DNA of 5,825 bases from Dehalococcoidia bacterium (GTDB lineage Bacteria > Chloroflexota > Dehalococcoidia > Dehalococcoidales > Fen-1064): positions 1 to 5,825 of the forward strand of contig JAUYDN010000066.1 in the NCBI GenBank assembly GCA_030691775.1, written 5' to 3'. The translations under genes were made by a program, and so were the position numbers. A model generated the notes under the pieces. The model did not search any database and was not told the DNA's origin. It saw only the letters and a list, made by a program, of their open reading frames with translations. The number at the start of each line of letters is the position of its first letter. Positions within the stretch are counted from its first letter, which is position 1. Of this stretch, positions 1 to 5,350 are shown one piece after another.

Positions 1-2
1 GG

Positions 3-112
3 TGTCATTCTGGAGCGAAGCGAAGAATCTCAGAGTGGGGGAATAAGGCAACGCCTCCCCACCACCAGATTCTTCGTTGTCCCGATGCTATCGGGACTCC
101 TCCAGAATGACA
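3..112. repeat. Composite inverted repeat (MITE/REP-like palindromic element)
   Basis: TGTCATTCTGGAG at 3-15 is the exact reverse complement of 100-112. Inside it, CGAAGAATCT at 21-30 pairs exactly with 67-76. Further in, GTGGGG (35-40) pairs with CCCCAC (57-62), and AGGC (46-49) with GCCT (53-56). The right arm also carries its own hairpin, TCCCGAT-GCT-ATCGGGA (80-96). The nested, exactly matching arms indicate a mobile-type palindromic repeat rather than chance. It encodes nothing, and no target-site duplication is visible because it begins near the window edge. Confidence 0.7.
80..96. repeat. TCCCGAT-N3-ATCGGGA hairpin, copy 1
   Basis: Perfect 7-bp arms (80-86 and 90-96) enclose a 3-base loop, GCT. 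The same arm sequence recurs in two other spacers, at 1946-1962 and 3986-4002, so it is one member of a dispersed family in this genome. No T-run follows, so it is not a standard intrinsic terminator. Confidence 0.7.
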
Positions 113-136
113 GACCAATTGTTTTGAGACAAGCTC

Positions 137-253
137 CAAGGGTCGCCCCTACAGAACGAGGGTTTGCCCCTGTACTGGATTGCGGTTTCCACTTCTCGCA
201 GGGGCGAGGATCGACCTCGCACTTTATTGGGCGACCTCAAGGGTCGCCCCTAC
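137..253. repeat. Two direct copies of a 16-bp repeat (CAAGGGTCGCCCCTAC) with associated hairpins
   Basis: CAAGGGTCGCCCCTAC occurs at 137-152 and again at 238-253 in the same orientation. The second copy is part of a hairpin with 8-bp arms, GGGCGACC (229-236) and GGTCGCCC (242-249), and a TCAAG loop. Between the copies lies another hairpin, GCGAGG (204-209) with CCTCGC (215-220). The first copy has lost the left arm of the hairpin. This looks like two members, one decayed, of a dispersed palindromic repeat family. Confidence 0.65.
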
Positions 254-295
254 GTGAACAGGGGCATTCGCGGGTTTATCCTCATTCATTAATAA

Positions 296-304
296 TGCTA
301 TAAT
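296..304 (+). promoter_or_regulatory. Extended -10 promoter for the acyl-CoA synthetase subunit gene
   Basis: TGCTATAAT is a perfect extended -10 element (TGN followed by TATAAT at 299-304). It lies 37 bases before the start codon. The -35 region is weak: the best match, TTTATC at 275-280 with an 18-base spacer, matches three of six consensus positions, as is common when an extended -10 is present. The position right after the repeat cluster suggests that transcription starts fresh here. Confidence 0.6.
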
Positions 305-341
305 GATTTTCGGTTGTGTTTAATTAGCGAGGAGTGCAGGT

Positions 342-1823
342 ATGGACCCGATTGAAGTGATTTTTAACCCGGAATCGGTGGCGGTGGTGGGAGCATCTAA
401 CGACCTGACCAAATGGGGCGCAGGCATCTTCGCGCGCGTTCTCAATTCCCCATCCGTGAAAAGGCTCTATCCCGTCAATATTCACCAACCTGTTGTCCAG
501 GGCGTCAAAGCCTATCCTTCTTTACGCGACCTGCCGGAACCGGTCGATTTCGTCGCCATTGTTATCCCTTATCCGGATGTACCAAAAGTAATCGACGACT
601 GCGTGGCTCTGGGGGTTAAGACAGCACTCATCATTACTGCCGGACTTGGAGAGACCGGGGAGGAGGGAGTGCGGCTGGAGCGGGAAATCGTCAGTAAAGC
701 CCAGCAGGGAGGTATGCGCATGGTAGGTCCTAACTGCATGGGGCATTTCAATGGCATCAACGGTTTTTCCACCCTCCGTATGAGCTTCCCCATGGAGCGG
801 GGGGAAATCGGTGTCATTTCACAGAGCGGCGGGTTCGCCATGCATATCCTGATGTGCGGAATGGAAATGGGCACCTTCTTCAGCAAGTTCGTGAGCGTGG
901 GCAACGAAGCTGACCTGCATTTTGAAGACTTTCTCGCTTACCTGGCGCGCGACCCGGATACGAAGGTAATTACCGGATATATAGAAGGTCTGCGTAAAGG
1001 TCGGGAGTTCTTCCGGTTGGCAAAGGAGATCACTAAAAAGAAACCAATTGTCGTGGTCAAAGTCGGCCGGACACCAGCCGGCGCTAAAGCCGCGCGTTCG
1101 CATACCAGTGCCATTGCCGGCTCCGATATCGTGTATGACGCCGCCTTCAAGCAGTCGGGTGTGCTCCGTGTTGATACTGTCGAAGAGCTTTTCGATGTCG
1201 CCTCGGCTTTATTGAAACAACCACTACCACGCGGTAACCGGGTGGGTATTCTCACCACCGGCGGTGGTTTCGGTTGTGTCACATCGGATGCCTGTGAGAG
1301 GCTGGGGCTCAAGGTAGCGCCGCTCAGCCCGGAAACAATCGAAAAGCTGAACAAAATCCTGCCGGACCGCTGGCCGCACTCCAACCCGGTGGACACGGTG
1401 GCGACCGGGATGATGAATGCTACTTACGATTGCATCTGGCCCCTGATGGAAGACCCGAACCTGGACACCCTGCTGATTATCGGCGGTATCGGCATGAGCA
1501 TGATGTTCCCCCGCTTCAGCGCTAACAATCTCAAAGAGGTAATGAAACAGGCAGACAACCCGCAATCAATCGTCGATTTCGCTCAGCAGATGTTCAGCCA
1601 GCGCCAGAAAGAGGAATTACTCGGGCTGGATAAACTCTTTCAGTACATGGAGAAATACAAGAAGCCGGTCATAGTCTCTACCCATGTTACCGACCTGACA
1701 CGGCAATCGCCGGTCTTCGAAAAGTTGAAGAAAAACGGCATAATGATGTACCCCACGCCGGAAAGAGCGGCGGCGGTGGCGGCGCGTCTTGTGGAATACA
1801 GCCGGTACGTGAACGAATGGTAG
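342..1823 (+). CDS. Acyl-CoA synthetase (NDP-forming), alpha-type subunit; CoA-binding/succinyl-CoA-ligase-like
   Basis: This 493-residue protein matches the alpha part of ADP-forming acetyl/acyl-CoA synthetases, which interconvert acyl-CoA plus NDP and phosphate with free acid, CoA and NTP through a phosphohistidine. Visible landmarks are an N-terminal CoA-binding Rossmann fold with VAVVGAS (13-19), GPNCMG (129-134), the succinyl-CoA-ligase-like domain opening with SQSGG (160-164), and the SHTSAIAG motif (253-260). His254 there is the likely phosphorylated residue. A later domain has TTGGGFG (305-311) and SNPVDT (347-352). The ATP-grasp beta domain of the fused, roughly 700-residue enzymes is absent, so a partner subunit is needed; none is in this window. 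The ATG is preceded by GAGGAG (329-334) with a 7-base spacer, and an extended -10 lies upstream. Cytosolic. The exact acyl substrate cannot be read from the sequence. Confidence 0.88.
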   Translation: MDPIEVIFNPESVAVVGASNDLTKWGAGIFARVLNSPSVKRLYPVNIHQPVVQGVKAYPSLRDLPEPVDFVAIVIPYPDVPKVIDDCVALGVKTALIITAGLGETGEEGVRLEREIVSKAQQGGMRMVGPNCMGHFNGINGFSTLRMSFPMERGEIGVISQSGGFAMHILMCGMEMGTFFSKFVSVGNEADLHFEDFLAYLARDPDTKVITGYIEGLRKGREFFRLAKEITKKKPIVVVKVGRTPAGAKAARSHTSAIAGSDIVYDAAFKQSGVLRVDTVEELFDVASALLKQPLPRGNRVGILTTGGGFGCVTSDACERLGLKVAPLSPETIEKLNKILPDRWPHSNPVDTVATGMMNATYDCIWPLMEDPNLDTLLIIGGIGMSMMFPRFSANNLKEVMKQADNPQSIVDFAQQMFSQRQKEELLGLDKLFQYMEKYKKPVIVSTHVTDLTRQSPVFEKLKKNGIMMYPTPERAAAVAARLVEYSRYVNEW

Positions 1824-1872
1824 ATTATAGAGAAATCAAAGCTTAGAACTCAAAAGTCAAAACCAGTACGTA

Positions 1873-1890
1873 AAAGTCAAGATTGACTTT
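1873..1890. repeat. Short inverted repeat AAAGTCAA-GA-TTGACTTT
   Basis: Eight-base perfect arms are separated by two bases, about 50 bases after the stop codon of the acyl-CoA synthetase gene. With a four-base loop it leaves a 7-bp AT-rich stem. No U-tract follows, so terminator function is doubtful. It could equally be a protein-binding dyad or part of the local AT-rich repeat, since related AAAAGTCAA strings occur nearby at 1852 and inverted at 2127-2136. Confidence 0.4.
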
Positions 1891-1945
1891 GGTATGACAC
1901 AAACGTGTTGAAAAATAATGATGATTCGTTCGTCTTTGCGAGGAA

Positions 1946-1962
1946 TCCCGATGGAATCGGGA
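1946..1962. repeat. TCCCGAT-N3-ATCGGGA hairpin, copy 2
   Basis: Perfect 7-bp arms (1946-1952 and 1956-1962) with loop GGA are identical in arm sequence to the copy at 80-96. The surrounding bases (TTTGCGAGGAA on the left and GACGCGGCAATCTC on the right) differ from those of copy 1, so the hairpin core is shared between different repeat contexts. Confidence 0.65.
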
Positions 1963-2159
1963 CGACGCGGCAATCTCACGCTAAACGTGCCCCGTTTTTG
2001 GTCAGAGGTCGATTGGTCCCCGATTTAATTGAGTCAAAGACCGTCATGAAACGACATCCGCATCGTCATTCCGGTACAGGTAGTAAATTCGGAAATGAAC
2101 TTGAAGTTCGAGCTATAGTTTTAAGCTTTGACTTTTAACTTTTAAAAGTTTTGCCGATT

Positions 2160-2163
2160 GGAG
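2160..2163 (+). promoter_or_regulatory. Ribosome binding site that decides the transketolase N-subunit start
   Basis: GGAG lies five bases before the TTG at 2169. The earlier in-frame TTG at 2151 is preceded only by AT-rich palindromic sequence and has no Shine-Dalgarno match. This favours 2169 as the start, removing six residues from the longest reading frame. Confidence 0.6.
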
Positions 2164-2168
2164 TCAAT

Positions 2169-2987
2169 TTGAGCACGGAAAAGTCCATTCCCGAACTACA
2201 GGAAATCGCGCGTAAAATCAGGCGCAATATCGTCACCATGGTGGCAAAAGCCGCGAGCGGTCACCCCGGTGGCTCGCTATCCGCCGTGGAAATTGTTACC
2301 ACGCTTTATTTCCGCATTATGAACCACAACCCGGCAAATCCTGAATGGTCGGACCGCGACCGGTTCATTCTCAGTAAGGGACATTGTTCCCCGGTGCTTT
2401 ACTCGGTACTGGCAGAGTGCGGGTATTTTCCGGTGGAAGAGCTGATGACCTTTCGTAGAATCAATAGCCGTTTACAGGGGCACACGCATATGGGACTGCC
2501 GGGCGTGGAAATGTCCGCCGGCTCGCTGGGGCAAGGGCTGTCCTTCGCAGTTGGTTGCGCGCTCGCAGGCAGGGTTGATAAAAAACCGTACCGTGTCTAC
2601 ACCCTGCTTGGAGACGGGGAGTGCGAGGAAGGGCAGGTCTGGGAAGCGGCGATGGCGGCGGCGCACTTCAAGGTGGATAACCTGGTGGCGGTCGTCGATA
2701 GGAATGGTCTCCAGATTGACGGCTGGACGAAAGACGTAATGAACCTGGAGCCGTTTCCTGATAAGTGGCGCGCTTACGGCTGGCATACAGTTGAGACCGA
2801 TGGACATGATTTCAACCTGCTTATCGATGCCTTTGAGCACGCGCAAGCGGTCAAACGCCAGCCAACCGTAATTATCGCCCGGACTGTCAAGGGGAAGGGC
2901 GTCAGCTATATGGAGCACAATGTTGATTTCCACGGCAAACCGCCGAACCAGGCGCAACTGGAAATCGCCCTGAAGGAGCTGGCGTAA
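2169..2987 (+). CDS. Transketolase, N-terminal (thiamine diphosphate-binding) subunit
   Basis: With its partner, this protein should transfer two-carbon ketol units between sugar phosphates in the non-oxidative pentose phosphate pathway, in the cytosol. The 272-residue chain covers the PP domain of transketolase. It has SGHPGG with His32, SKGH with His72, GHTHMGLPGVE near residues 105-115, and the thiamine diphosphate/metal-binding GDGECEEGQVWEA beginning at Gly148, followed by VDNLVAVVDRNGLQIDG. The second catalytic half is a separate gene starting one base after this stop. Split transketolases are known in archaea and several bacterial groups, including Chloroflexota. I chose TTG 2169 because GGAG sits five bases upstream; TTG 2151 would add six residues. 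Members of this superfamily can act on other ketol donors, so strict sugar specificity is inferred. Confidence 0.93.
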   Translation: MSTEKSIPELQEIARKIRRNIVTMVAKAASGHPGGSLSAVEIVTTLYFRIMNHNPANPEWSDRDRFILSKGHCSPVLYSVLAECGYFPVEELMTFRRINSRLQGHTHMGLPGVEMSAGSLGQGLSFAVGCALAGRVDKKPYRVYTLLGDGECEEGQVWEAAMAAAHFKVDNLVAVVDRNGLQIDGWTKDVMNLEPFPDKWRAYGWHTVETDGHDFNLLIDAFEHAQAVKRQPTVIIARTVKGKGVSYMEHNVDFHGKPPNQAQLEIALKELA

Positions 2988-2988
2988 A

Positions 2989-3930
2989 ATGGCAAAGACC
3001 GCTTCTCTGCGTGAGGCGTATGGCAGGACACTGCTCGAGCTTGGCAGAAAATACCCTGATATTGTCGCACTGGACGCCGACCTTTCCCATTCGACGATGA
3101 CGCATTTCTTCGCTTCGGAGTTCCCTGACCGGTTCTTCAACTGCGGCGTCGCCGAGCAGAATATGATTGGACTTGCGGCCGGGCTGGCGGCAAGCGGCAA
3201 GATTCCCTTTGCCAGCACCTTTGCCGTGTTTGCGCCGGGACGTTGCTTCGACCAGCTCCGTGTTTCCGTTGCCCAGCCGCATCTCAATGTTAAAATCGTC
3301 ATGACCCACAGCGGCATTACTGTCGGCGAGGATGGGATGTCACACCAGGCAATCGAGGACCTGGCGCTTGCTTGCAGTCTGGTGGGGTTCACGGTGCTGG
3401 TGCCTTCGGATGCCATCGAGACCGCGCGGGCGGTCACCGCCGCGGCGACTACGACCGGTCCGTTTTACATAAGACTCTGCCGTCCGGAGTCCTTGCTTAT
3501 CCATGACGAAAGCTATAAATTCTTGCTGGGCAGGGCTGAGCAGTTACGACATGGGACGCAGGCAACCATTATCGCCATGGGGTTGATGGTGGCGCCTGCG
3601 CTGGAGGCGGCGGACAGGCTGAAACTGGACGGTATCGATTGCCGGGTGCTCAATATGGCAACGCTCCGCCCGCTCGATGCGCAGTCGATTGTCAATGCCG
3701 CCGTGGATACGGGTGCCATTGTTACCGTAGAGGAGCACCTGGAGCATGGCGGTCTGGGTAGCAGTGTGGCACAGGTGGTGGTGAGGACTCGTCCGGTGCC
3801 GATGGAGTTTGTTGCGCTGAAAAGCTACGGAGAGTCCGGTAAACCGGCTGAACTTCTGGAGAAATATGGACTCACCGCAAAGAACATCGAACACGCCGTG
3901 AGGTCGGTATTACTGCGAAAGAACACCTGA
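2989..3930 (+). CDS. Transketolase, C-terminal (pyrimidine-binding and C-terminal domain) subunit
   Basis: This 313-residue protein is the second half of transketolase, holding the Pyr domain and the transketolase C-terminal domain. The catalytic glutamate that activates thiamine diphosphate is Glu56 in FNCGVAEQNMIGLAAGLA (residues 50-67). GEDGMSHQ at 113-120 and IRLCRPES further on are typical of the family, and the C-terminal domain carries VTVEEHLEHGGLGS. The size is normal for the split form, and the two subunits together give 585 residues, a little shorter than one-chain transketolases. The ATG is one base after the upstream stop, and its AAGGAG ribosome binding site (2973-2978) lies inside the end of the first gene. 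Coupled translation and equal amounts of both halves are therefore expected. A 1-deoxyxylulose-5-phosphate synthase is a related alternative, but that enzyme is a single chain. Confidence 0.93.
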   Translation: MAKTASLREAYGRTLLELGRKYPDIVALDADLSHSTMTHFFASEFPDRFFNCGVAEQNMIGLAAGLAASGKIPFASTFAVFAPGRCFDQLRVSVAQPHLNVKIVMTHSGITVGEDGMSHQAIEDLALACSLVGFTVLVPSDAIETARAVTAAATTTGPFYIRLCRPESLLIHDESYKFLLGRAEQLRHGTQATIIAMGLMVAPALEAADRLKLDGIDCRVLNMATLRPLDAQSIVNAAVDTGAIVTVEEHLEHGGLGSSVAQVVVRTRPVPMEFVALKSYGESGKPAELLEKYGLTAKNIEHAVRSVLLRKNT

Positions 3931-3970
3931 ATCAGCGGAATTACAAAGATACAAGGCTTGTCCTGAATGA

Positions 3971-4002
3971 GCGACTTTGTCGCCATCCCGATTCAGTCGG
4001 GA
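3971..4002. repeat. Twin hairpins, including TCCCGA/TCGGGA copy 3
   Basis: GCGAC (3971-3975) pairs with GTCGC (3979-3983) around TTT. Two bases later, TCCCGA (3986-3991) pairs with TCGGGA (3997-4002) around TTCAG. The second hairpin belongs to the same family as 80-96 and 1946-1962. Sitting 40 bases beyond the transketolase stop, they could slow or stop transcription or protect the transcript end, but no U-tract follows, so the role is open. Confidence 0.55.
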
Positions 4003-4099
4003 CTTGATTCAGTAAACAATAACCAGGCAATTTGCCAATAAATAACAACTCAAAACAAAATATTCGATAATTGTGGAATTGAAATTTTATTCAGATTTG

Positions 4100-4119
4100 T
4101 TTCGGATTTCGGATTTCGA
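4100..4119. repeat. Short tandem repeat of TTTCGGA
   Basis: Two full copies of TTTCGGA (4100-4106 and 4107-4113) are followed by a partial TTTCGA. It is a small AT-rich tandem repeat beyond the 3' end of the PlsY-like gene. It resembles slippage-prone spacer sequence, and no function is suggested. Confidence 0.45.
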
Positions 4120-4154
4120 TATTAGAGTTTCGGGGTGGTGTTCAGGGATGGGGG

Positions 4155-4736
4155 TTATGCTGTTCCTGCCCCGGCCGGCTTCTCTGCGTGCCGCGTGCGG
4201 AAAAAGTGCGTGATACCCACCAGGCTCGGTAGCGCCATACCGTAGACAATCAGTACACCCGGCACGTCCAGCCACCAGGAGACCAGGGGCAAACCACAGA
4301 AAATTACCGCGTTCGCAATTGTCACGTTCCTGACGATGAGCAGGGTAAGAATCGCCGGGACACCCACGATGAGCACCGGGACAGGTTCCAGTGCCAGCAG
4401 AACACCGATGGTAGTCGCGGCGCCACGCCCGCCCCGGAATTTGAGAAAGAATGGGAAGTTGTGCCCCGTCAGCGCAGCCAGACCCGTCGCCATTGCCACT
4501 GTTTGGGAGGCGCCCAGCCATTTTGCGACCAGCACCGCCAGCAAGCCCTTGGCACCATCGATAACCGCCACCAGGATGCCGATATTAGGGCTGATTTCAA
4601 AATAGGCGTTGCGGGCGCCCATATTGCCATCGCCGAGCCTGCGGATATCCTTTCCCAGCATTTTCTTACTGAAGATATAGGCGGTGGGGCACATTCCCAT
4701 CACGTACCCGAGCAGTACAATCAGCCACTGTGCCAT
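4155..4736 (-). CDS. PlsY-family glycerol-3-phosphate acyltransferase-like membrane protein
   Basis: PlsY proteins are inner-membrane enzymes that move an acyl chain from acyl-phosphate to glycerol-3-phosphate, giving lysophosphatidate for phospholipid synthesis. This 193-residue protein has the family plan: short N-terminal helix (3-15), motif 1 GKDIRRLGDGNMGARN (28-43), a helix around 52-72, motif 2 FPFFLKFRGGRGAATTIG (94-111) with its glycine-rich phosphate loop, and further hydrophobic segments at about 112-175. Two oddities stand out. The usual GSGN serine is Asp36, and the usual C-terminal HRxNIxRLxxGxE motif is not present; the chain ends in a short basic and alanine/glycine tail. It may be a divergent paralogue whose activity is uncertain. 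I prefer ATG 4736, which matches the normal PlsY N-terminus, with GGGA 12 bases upstream; TTG 4754 would add six residues. Confidence 0.82.
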   Translation of the reverse strand: MAQWLIVLLGYVMGMCPTAYIFSKKMLGKDIRRLGDGNMGARNAYFEISPNIGILVAVIDGAKGLLAVLVAKWLGASQTVAMATGLAALTGHNFPFFLKFRGGRGAATTIGVLLALEPVPVLIVGVPAILTLLIVRNVTIANAVIFCGLPLVSWWLDVPGVLIVYGMALPSLVGITHFFRTRHAEKPAGAGTA

Positions 4737-4876
4737 CGTATTATTAAATCCCAAATTCCAAGAACCAAATCATAACCAAAATCTCAATACCAAAAACGGA
4801 ACTATTTTCAGCTTTTCACTTTTATTCATTTGGAATTGTTTGAAGTTTGTATCTTGTTAGTTGGCATTTTCTCCTC
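4737..4876. other. AT-rich spacer between the PlsY-like gene and tRNA-Leu
   Basis: On the minus strand this runs from the tRNA 3' end to the PlsY-like start. It is rich in AAATC/CCAAA-type low-complexity strings on the plus strand. I see no hairpin with a T-run and no convincing promoter, so whether the PlsY-like gene is co-transcribed with the tRNA is unclear. Confidence 0.5.
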
Positions 4877-4963
4877 TGGTGCCGGGAGAGGGGGTCGAAC
4901 CCACACGGATGTTACTCCGGCGGATTTTAAGTCCGCTGCGTCTGCCTGTTCCGCCATCCCGGC
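4877..4963 (-). tRNA. tRNA-Leu (anticodon UAA), CCA encoded
   Basis: Read on the minus strand, the gene begins GCCGGGATGGCGGAAC and ends TCCCGGCACCA. The acceptor stem GCCGGGA pairs fully with TCCCGGC, the discriminator is A, and CCA is encoded (4879-4877). The anticodon stem GCGGA/TCCGC encloses loop CTTAAAA, giving anticodon TAA at 4927-4929, which reads UUA leucine codons. A long class II variable arm, CGGA-GTAACA-TCCG, confirms a leucine-type tRNA. The T loop is TTCGACC. The T stem GTGGG/CCCTC has one T-T mismatch at its second pair, which is slightly unusual. Confidence 0.96.
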
Positions 4964-4974
4964 ACGTAAGCTAT

Positions 4975-5002
4975 TTTATAAGTATCGCCTATCAATAATC
5001 AA
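4975..5002 (-). promoter_or_regulatory. Probable sigma-70-type promoter for tRNA-Leu
   Basis: On the minus strand, TTGATT (5002-4997) and TATAAA (4980-4975) are separated by 16 bases. This predicts a transcription start around 4968, only a few bases before the mature tRNA 5' end at 4963. Both boxes match consensus well and the position suits a short-leader tRNA transcript. Confidence 0.5.
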
Positions 5003-5043
5003 GTGACAGCTATTTCGGGTTCTGTTCTTTTTGGATGGATTGC

Positions 5044-5052
5044 TGATATAAT
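5044..5052 (+). promoter_or_regulatory. Extended -10 promoter for the 89-residue protein gene
   Basis: TGATATAAT gives a perfect extended -10 (TATAAT at 5047-5052), 28 bases before the start codon. No good -35 match is present at the right distance. The same promoter type is seen before the acyl-CoA synthetase gene at 296-304. Confidence 0.55.
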
Positions 5053-5080
5053 GCCTGAAACTGAATGATAGGGGGTAGAT

Positions 5081-5350
5081 ATGGCTATCGGATTAACAGC
5101 AGATGAGTTAATCGGCACGTTTTTTGAAAGCATGTCTAAGAGATTAAGTAACGTTTCTAGTGGTCTGGAAGCAATAAAGGCTGGGGAAAGCCCCGATGAG
5201 GAGAAGTTGTTATCACAATTACGTGATAAGTTTCCACAGACATCTCCGGAACAAATACTGATGATAGGTATCATCTTCATGTCCTTGATGGATACCATAG
5301 TTTCTAATAATGCATCTCTCGCCAAAGTCATACCTCACCTTGAGGTTTAG
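5081..5350 (+). CDS. Uncharacterised 89-residue protein
   Basis: I do not recognise this protein. The start is well supported: AGGGGG at 5070-5075 with a 5-base spacer before ATG, and an extended -10 promoter just upstream, so it is probably a real, independently transcribed gene. The sequence looks largely alpha-helical. It has a polar first half containing an acidic and lysine-rich stretch (about 30-50), then SPEQ (55-58) and a hydrophobic run at about 59-75 rich in Ile, Met and Leu. That run could be an amphipathic or buried helix; a membrane helix is possible but it is interrupted by Ser and Asp. No cysteine or metal motif is seen. The gene is more AT-rich than the metabolic genes to its left and uses codons such as TTA, AGA and ATA more freely, hinting at a different origin. 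It is transcribed away from tRNA-Leu and its end overlaps a tiny opposing reading frame. Confidence 0.65.
   Translation: MAIGLTADELIGTFFESMSKRLSNVSSGLEAIKAGESPDEEKLLSQLRDKFPQTSPEQILMIGIIFMSLMDTIVSNNASLAKVIPHLEV

Larger units (their letters stand above)
1..341. other. Gene-free, repeat-dense spacer upstream of the acyl-CoA synthetase gene
   Basis: This spacer holds no convincing gene. An open frame at 85-303 exists, but it runs through repeat elements, has no ribosome binding site and yields a protein of no recognisable type. The stretch contains a composite hairpin (3-112), a 16-bp direct repeat in two copies (137-152 and 238-253), two compact hairpins (204-220 and 229-249), and at its right end the promoter and ribosome binding site of the next gene. 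Confidence 0.75.
1836..2131. repeat. Possible MITE-like unit bounded by 15-bp inverted repeats
   Basis: TCAAAGCTTAGAACT at 1836-1850 and the reverse complement of 2117-2131 (TCAAAGCTTAAAACT) agree at 14 of 15 positions. They bound about 296 bp of non-coding sequence that includes the TCCCGAT hairpin at 1946-1962. Size, non-coding content and inverted ends fit a miniature inverted-repeat element. However, the ends are AT-rich and no target-site duplication is evident, so two oppositely oriented copies of a simple AT-rich spacer repeat are an alternative. Confidence 0.35.
1824..2168. other. Gene-free spacer between the acyl-CoA synthetase and transketolase genes
   Basis: No supported gene lies here. 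A frame at 1905-2138 crosses repeat sequence, has no ribosome binding site and resembles no protein I know. The stretch holds an inverted repeat at 1873-1890 (AAAGTCAA, two bases, TTGACTTT), the second TCCCGAT hairpin at 1946-1962, a pair of outward inverted repeats at 1836-1850 and 2117-2131, and a 14-bp palindrome, AACTTTTAAAAGTT, at 2137-2150. I see no clear promoter for the transketolase genes and no T-tailed terminator. Confidence 0.7.
3931..4154. other. Convergent spacer between the transketolase and PlsY-like genes
   Basis: This 224-base spacer lies between genes that point at each other. It holds two adjacent hairpins, GCGAC-TTT-GTCGC (3971-3983) and TCCCGA-TTCAG-TCGGGA (3986-4002), then AT-rich sequence and a short tandem run of TTTCGGA units (4100-4119). 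No hairpin has the T-run of a normal intrinsic terminator on either strand. No gene is visible. Confidence 0.6.

Noticed and set aside
1..253. CRISPR array
   Set aside because: Repeats are few, palindromic and irregularly spaced, with no regular repeat-spacer pattern or cas gene.
85..303. Open frame of 72 residues on the plus strand
   Set aside because: It runs through palindromic and direct repeats, has no ribosome binding site, and overlaps the promoter of the next gene; it is chance openness in repeat DNA.
1905..2138. Open frame of 77 residues on the plus strand in the spacer before transketolase
   Set aside because: It starts with a TTG lacking a Shine-Dalgarno sequence, crosses the TCCCGAT hairpin and AT-rich repeats, and has low-quality protein composition.
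2472..3437. 321-residue open frame on the minus strand opposite both transketolase genes
   Set aside because: The plus strand encodes two clear transketolase subunits with intact motifs; the antisense frame is a by-product of their codon use.
3971..4002. Intrinsic terminator for the transketolase operon
   Set aside because: The hairpins are real but no T-run follows either one, so I list them as repeats rather than a terminator.
4087..4521. 144-residue minus-strand frame overlapping the PlsY-like gene
   Set aside because: It is a different register of the PlsY-like gene, continuing into the AT-rich spacer; the PlsY frame has the motifs and membrane segments.
4336..4775. Plus-strand frames (4336-4605 and 4461-4775) opposite PlsY
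   Set aside because: Both are antisense shadows without ribosome binding sites or recognisable domains.
4877..5080. tRNA-Leu as an attachment site for an integrated element
   Set aside because: No second copy of the tRNA 3' end and no integrase gene are present in the window, and the orphan gene lies on the 5' side of the tRNA rather than the usual 3' side.
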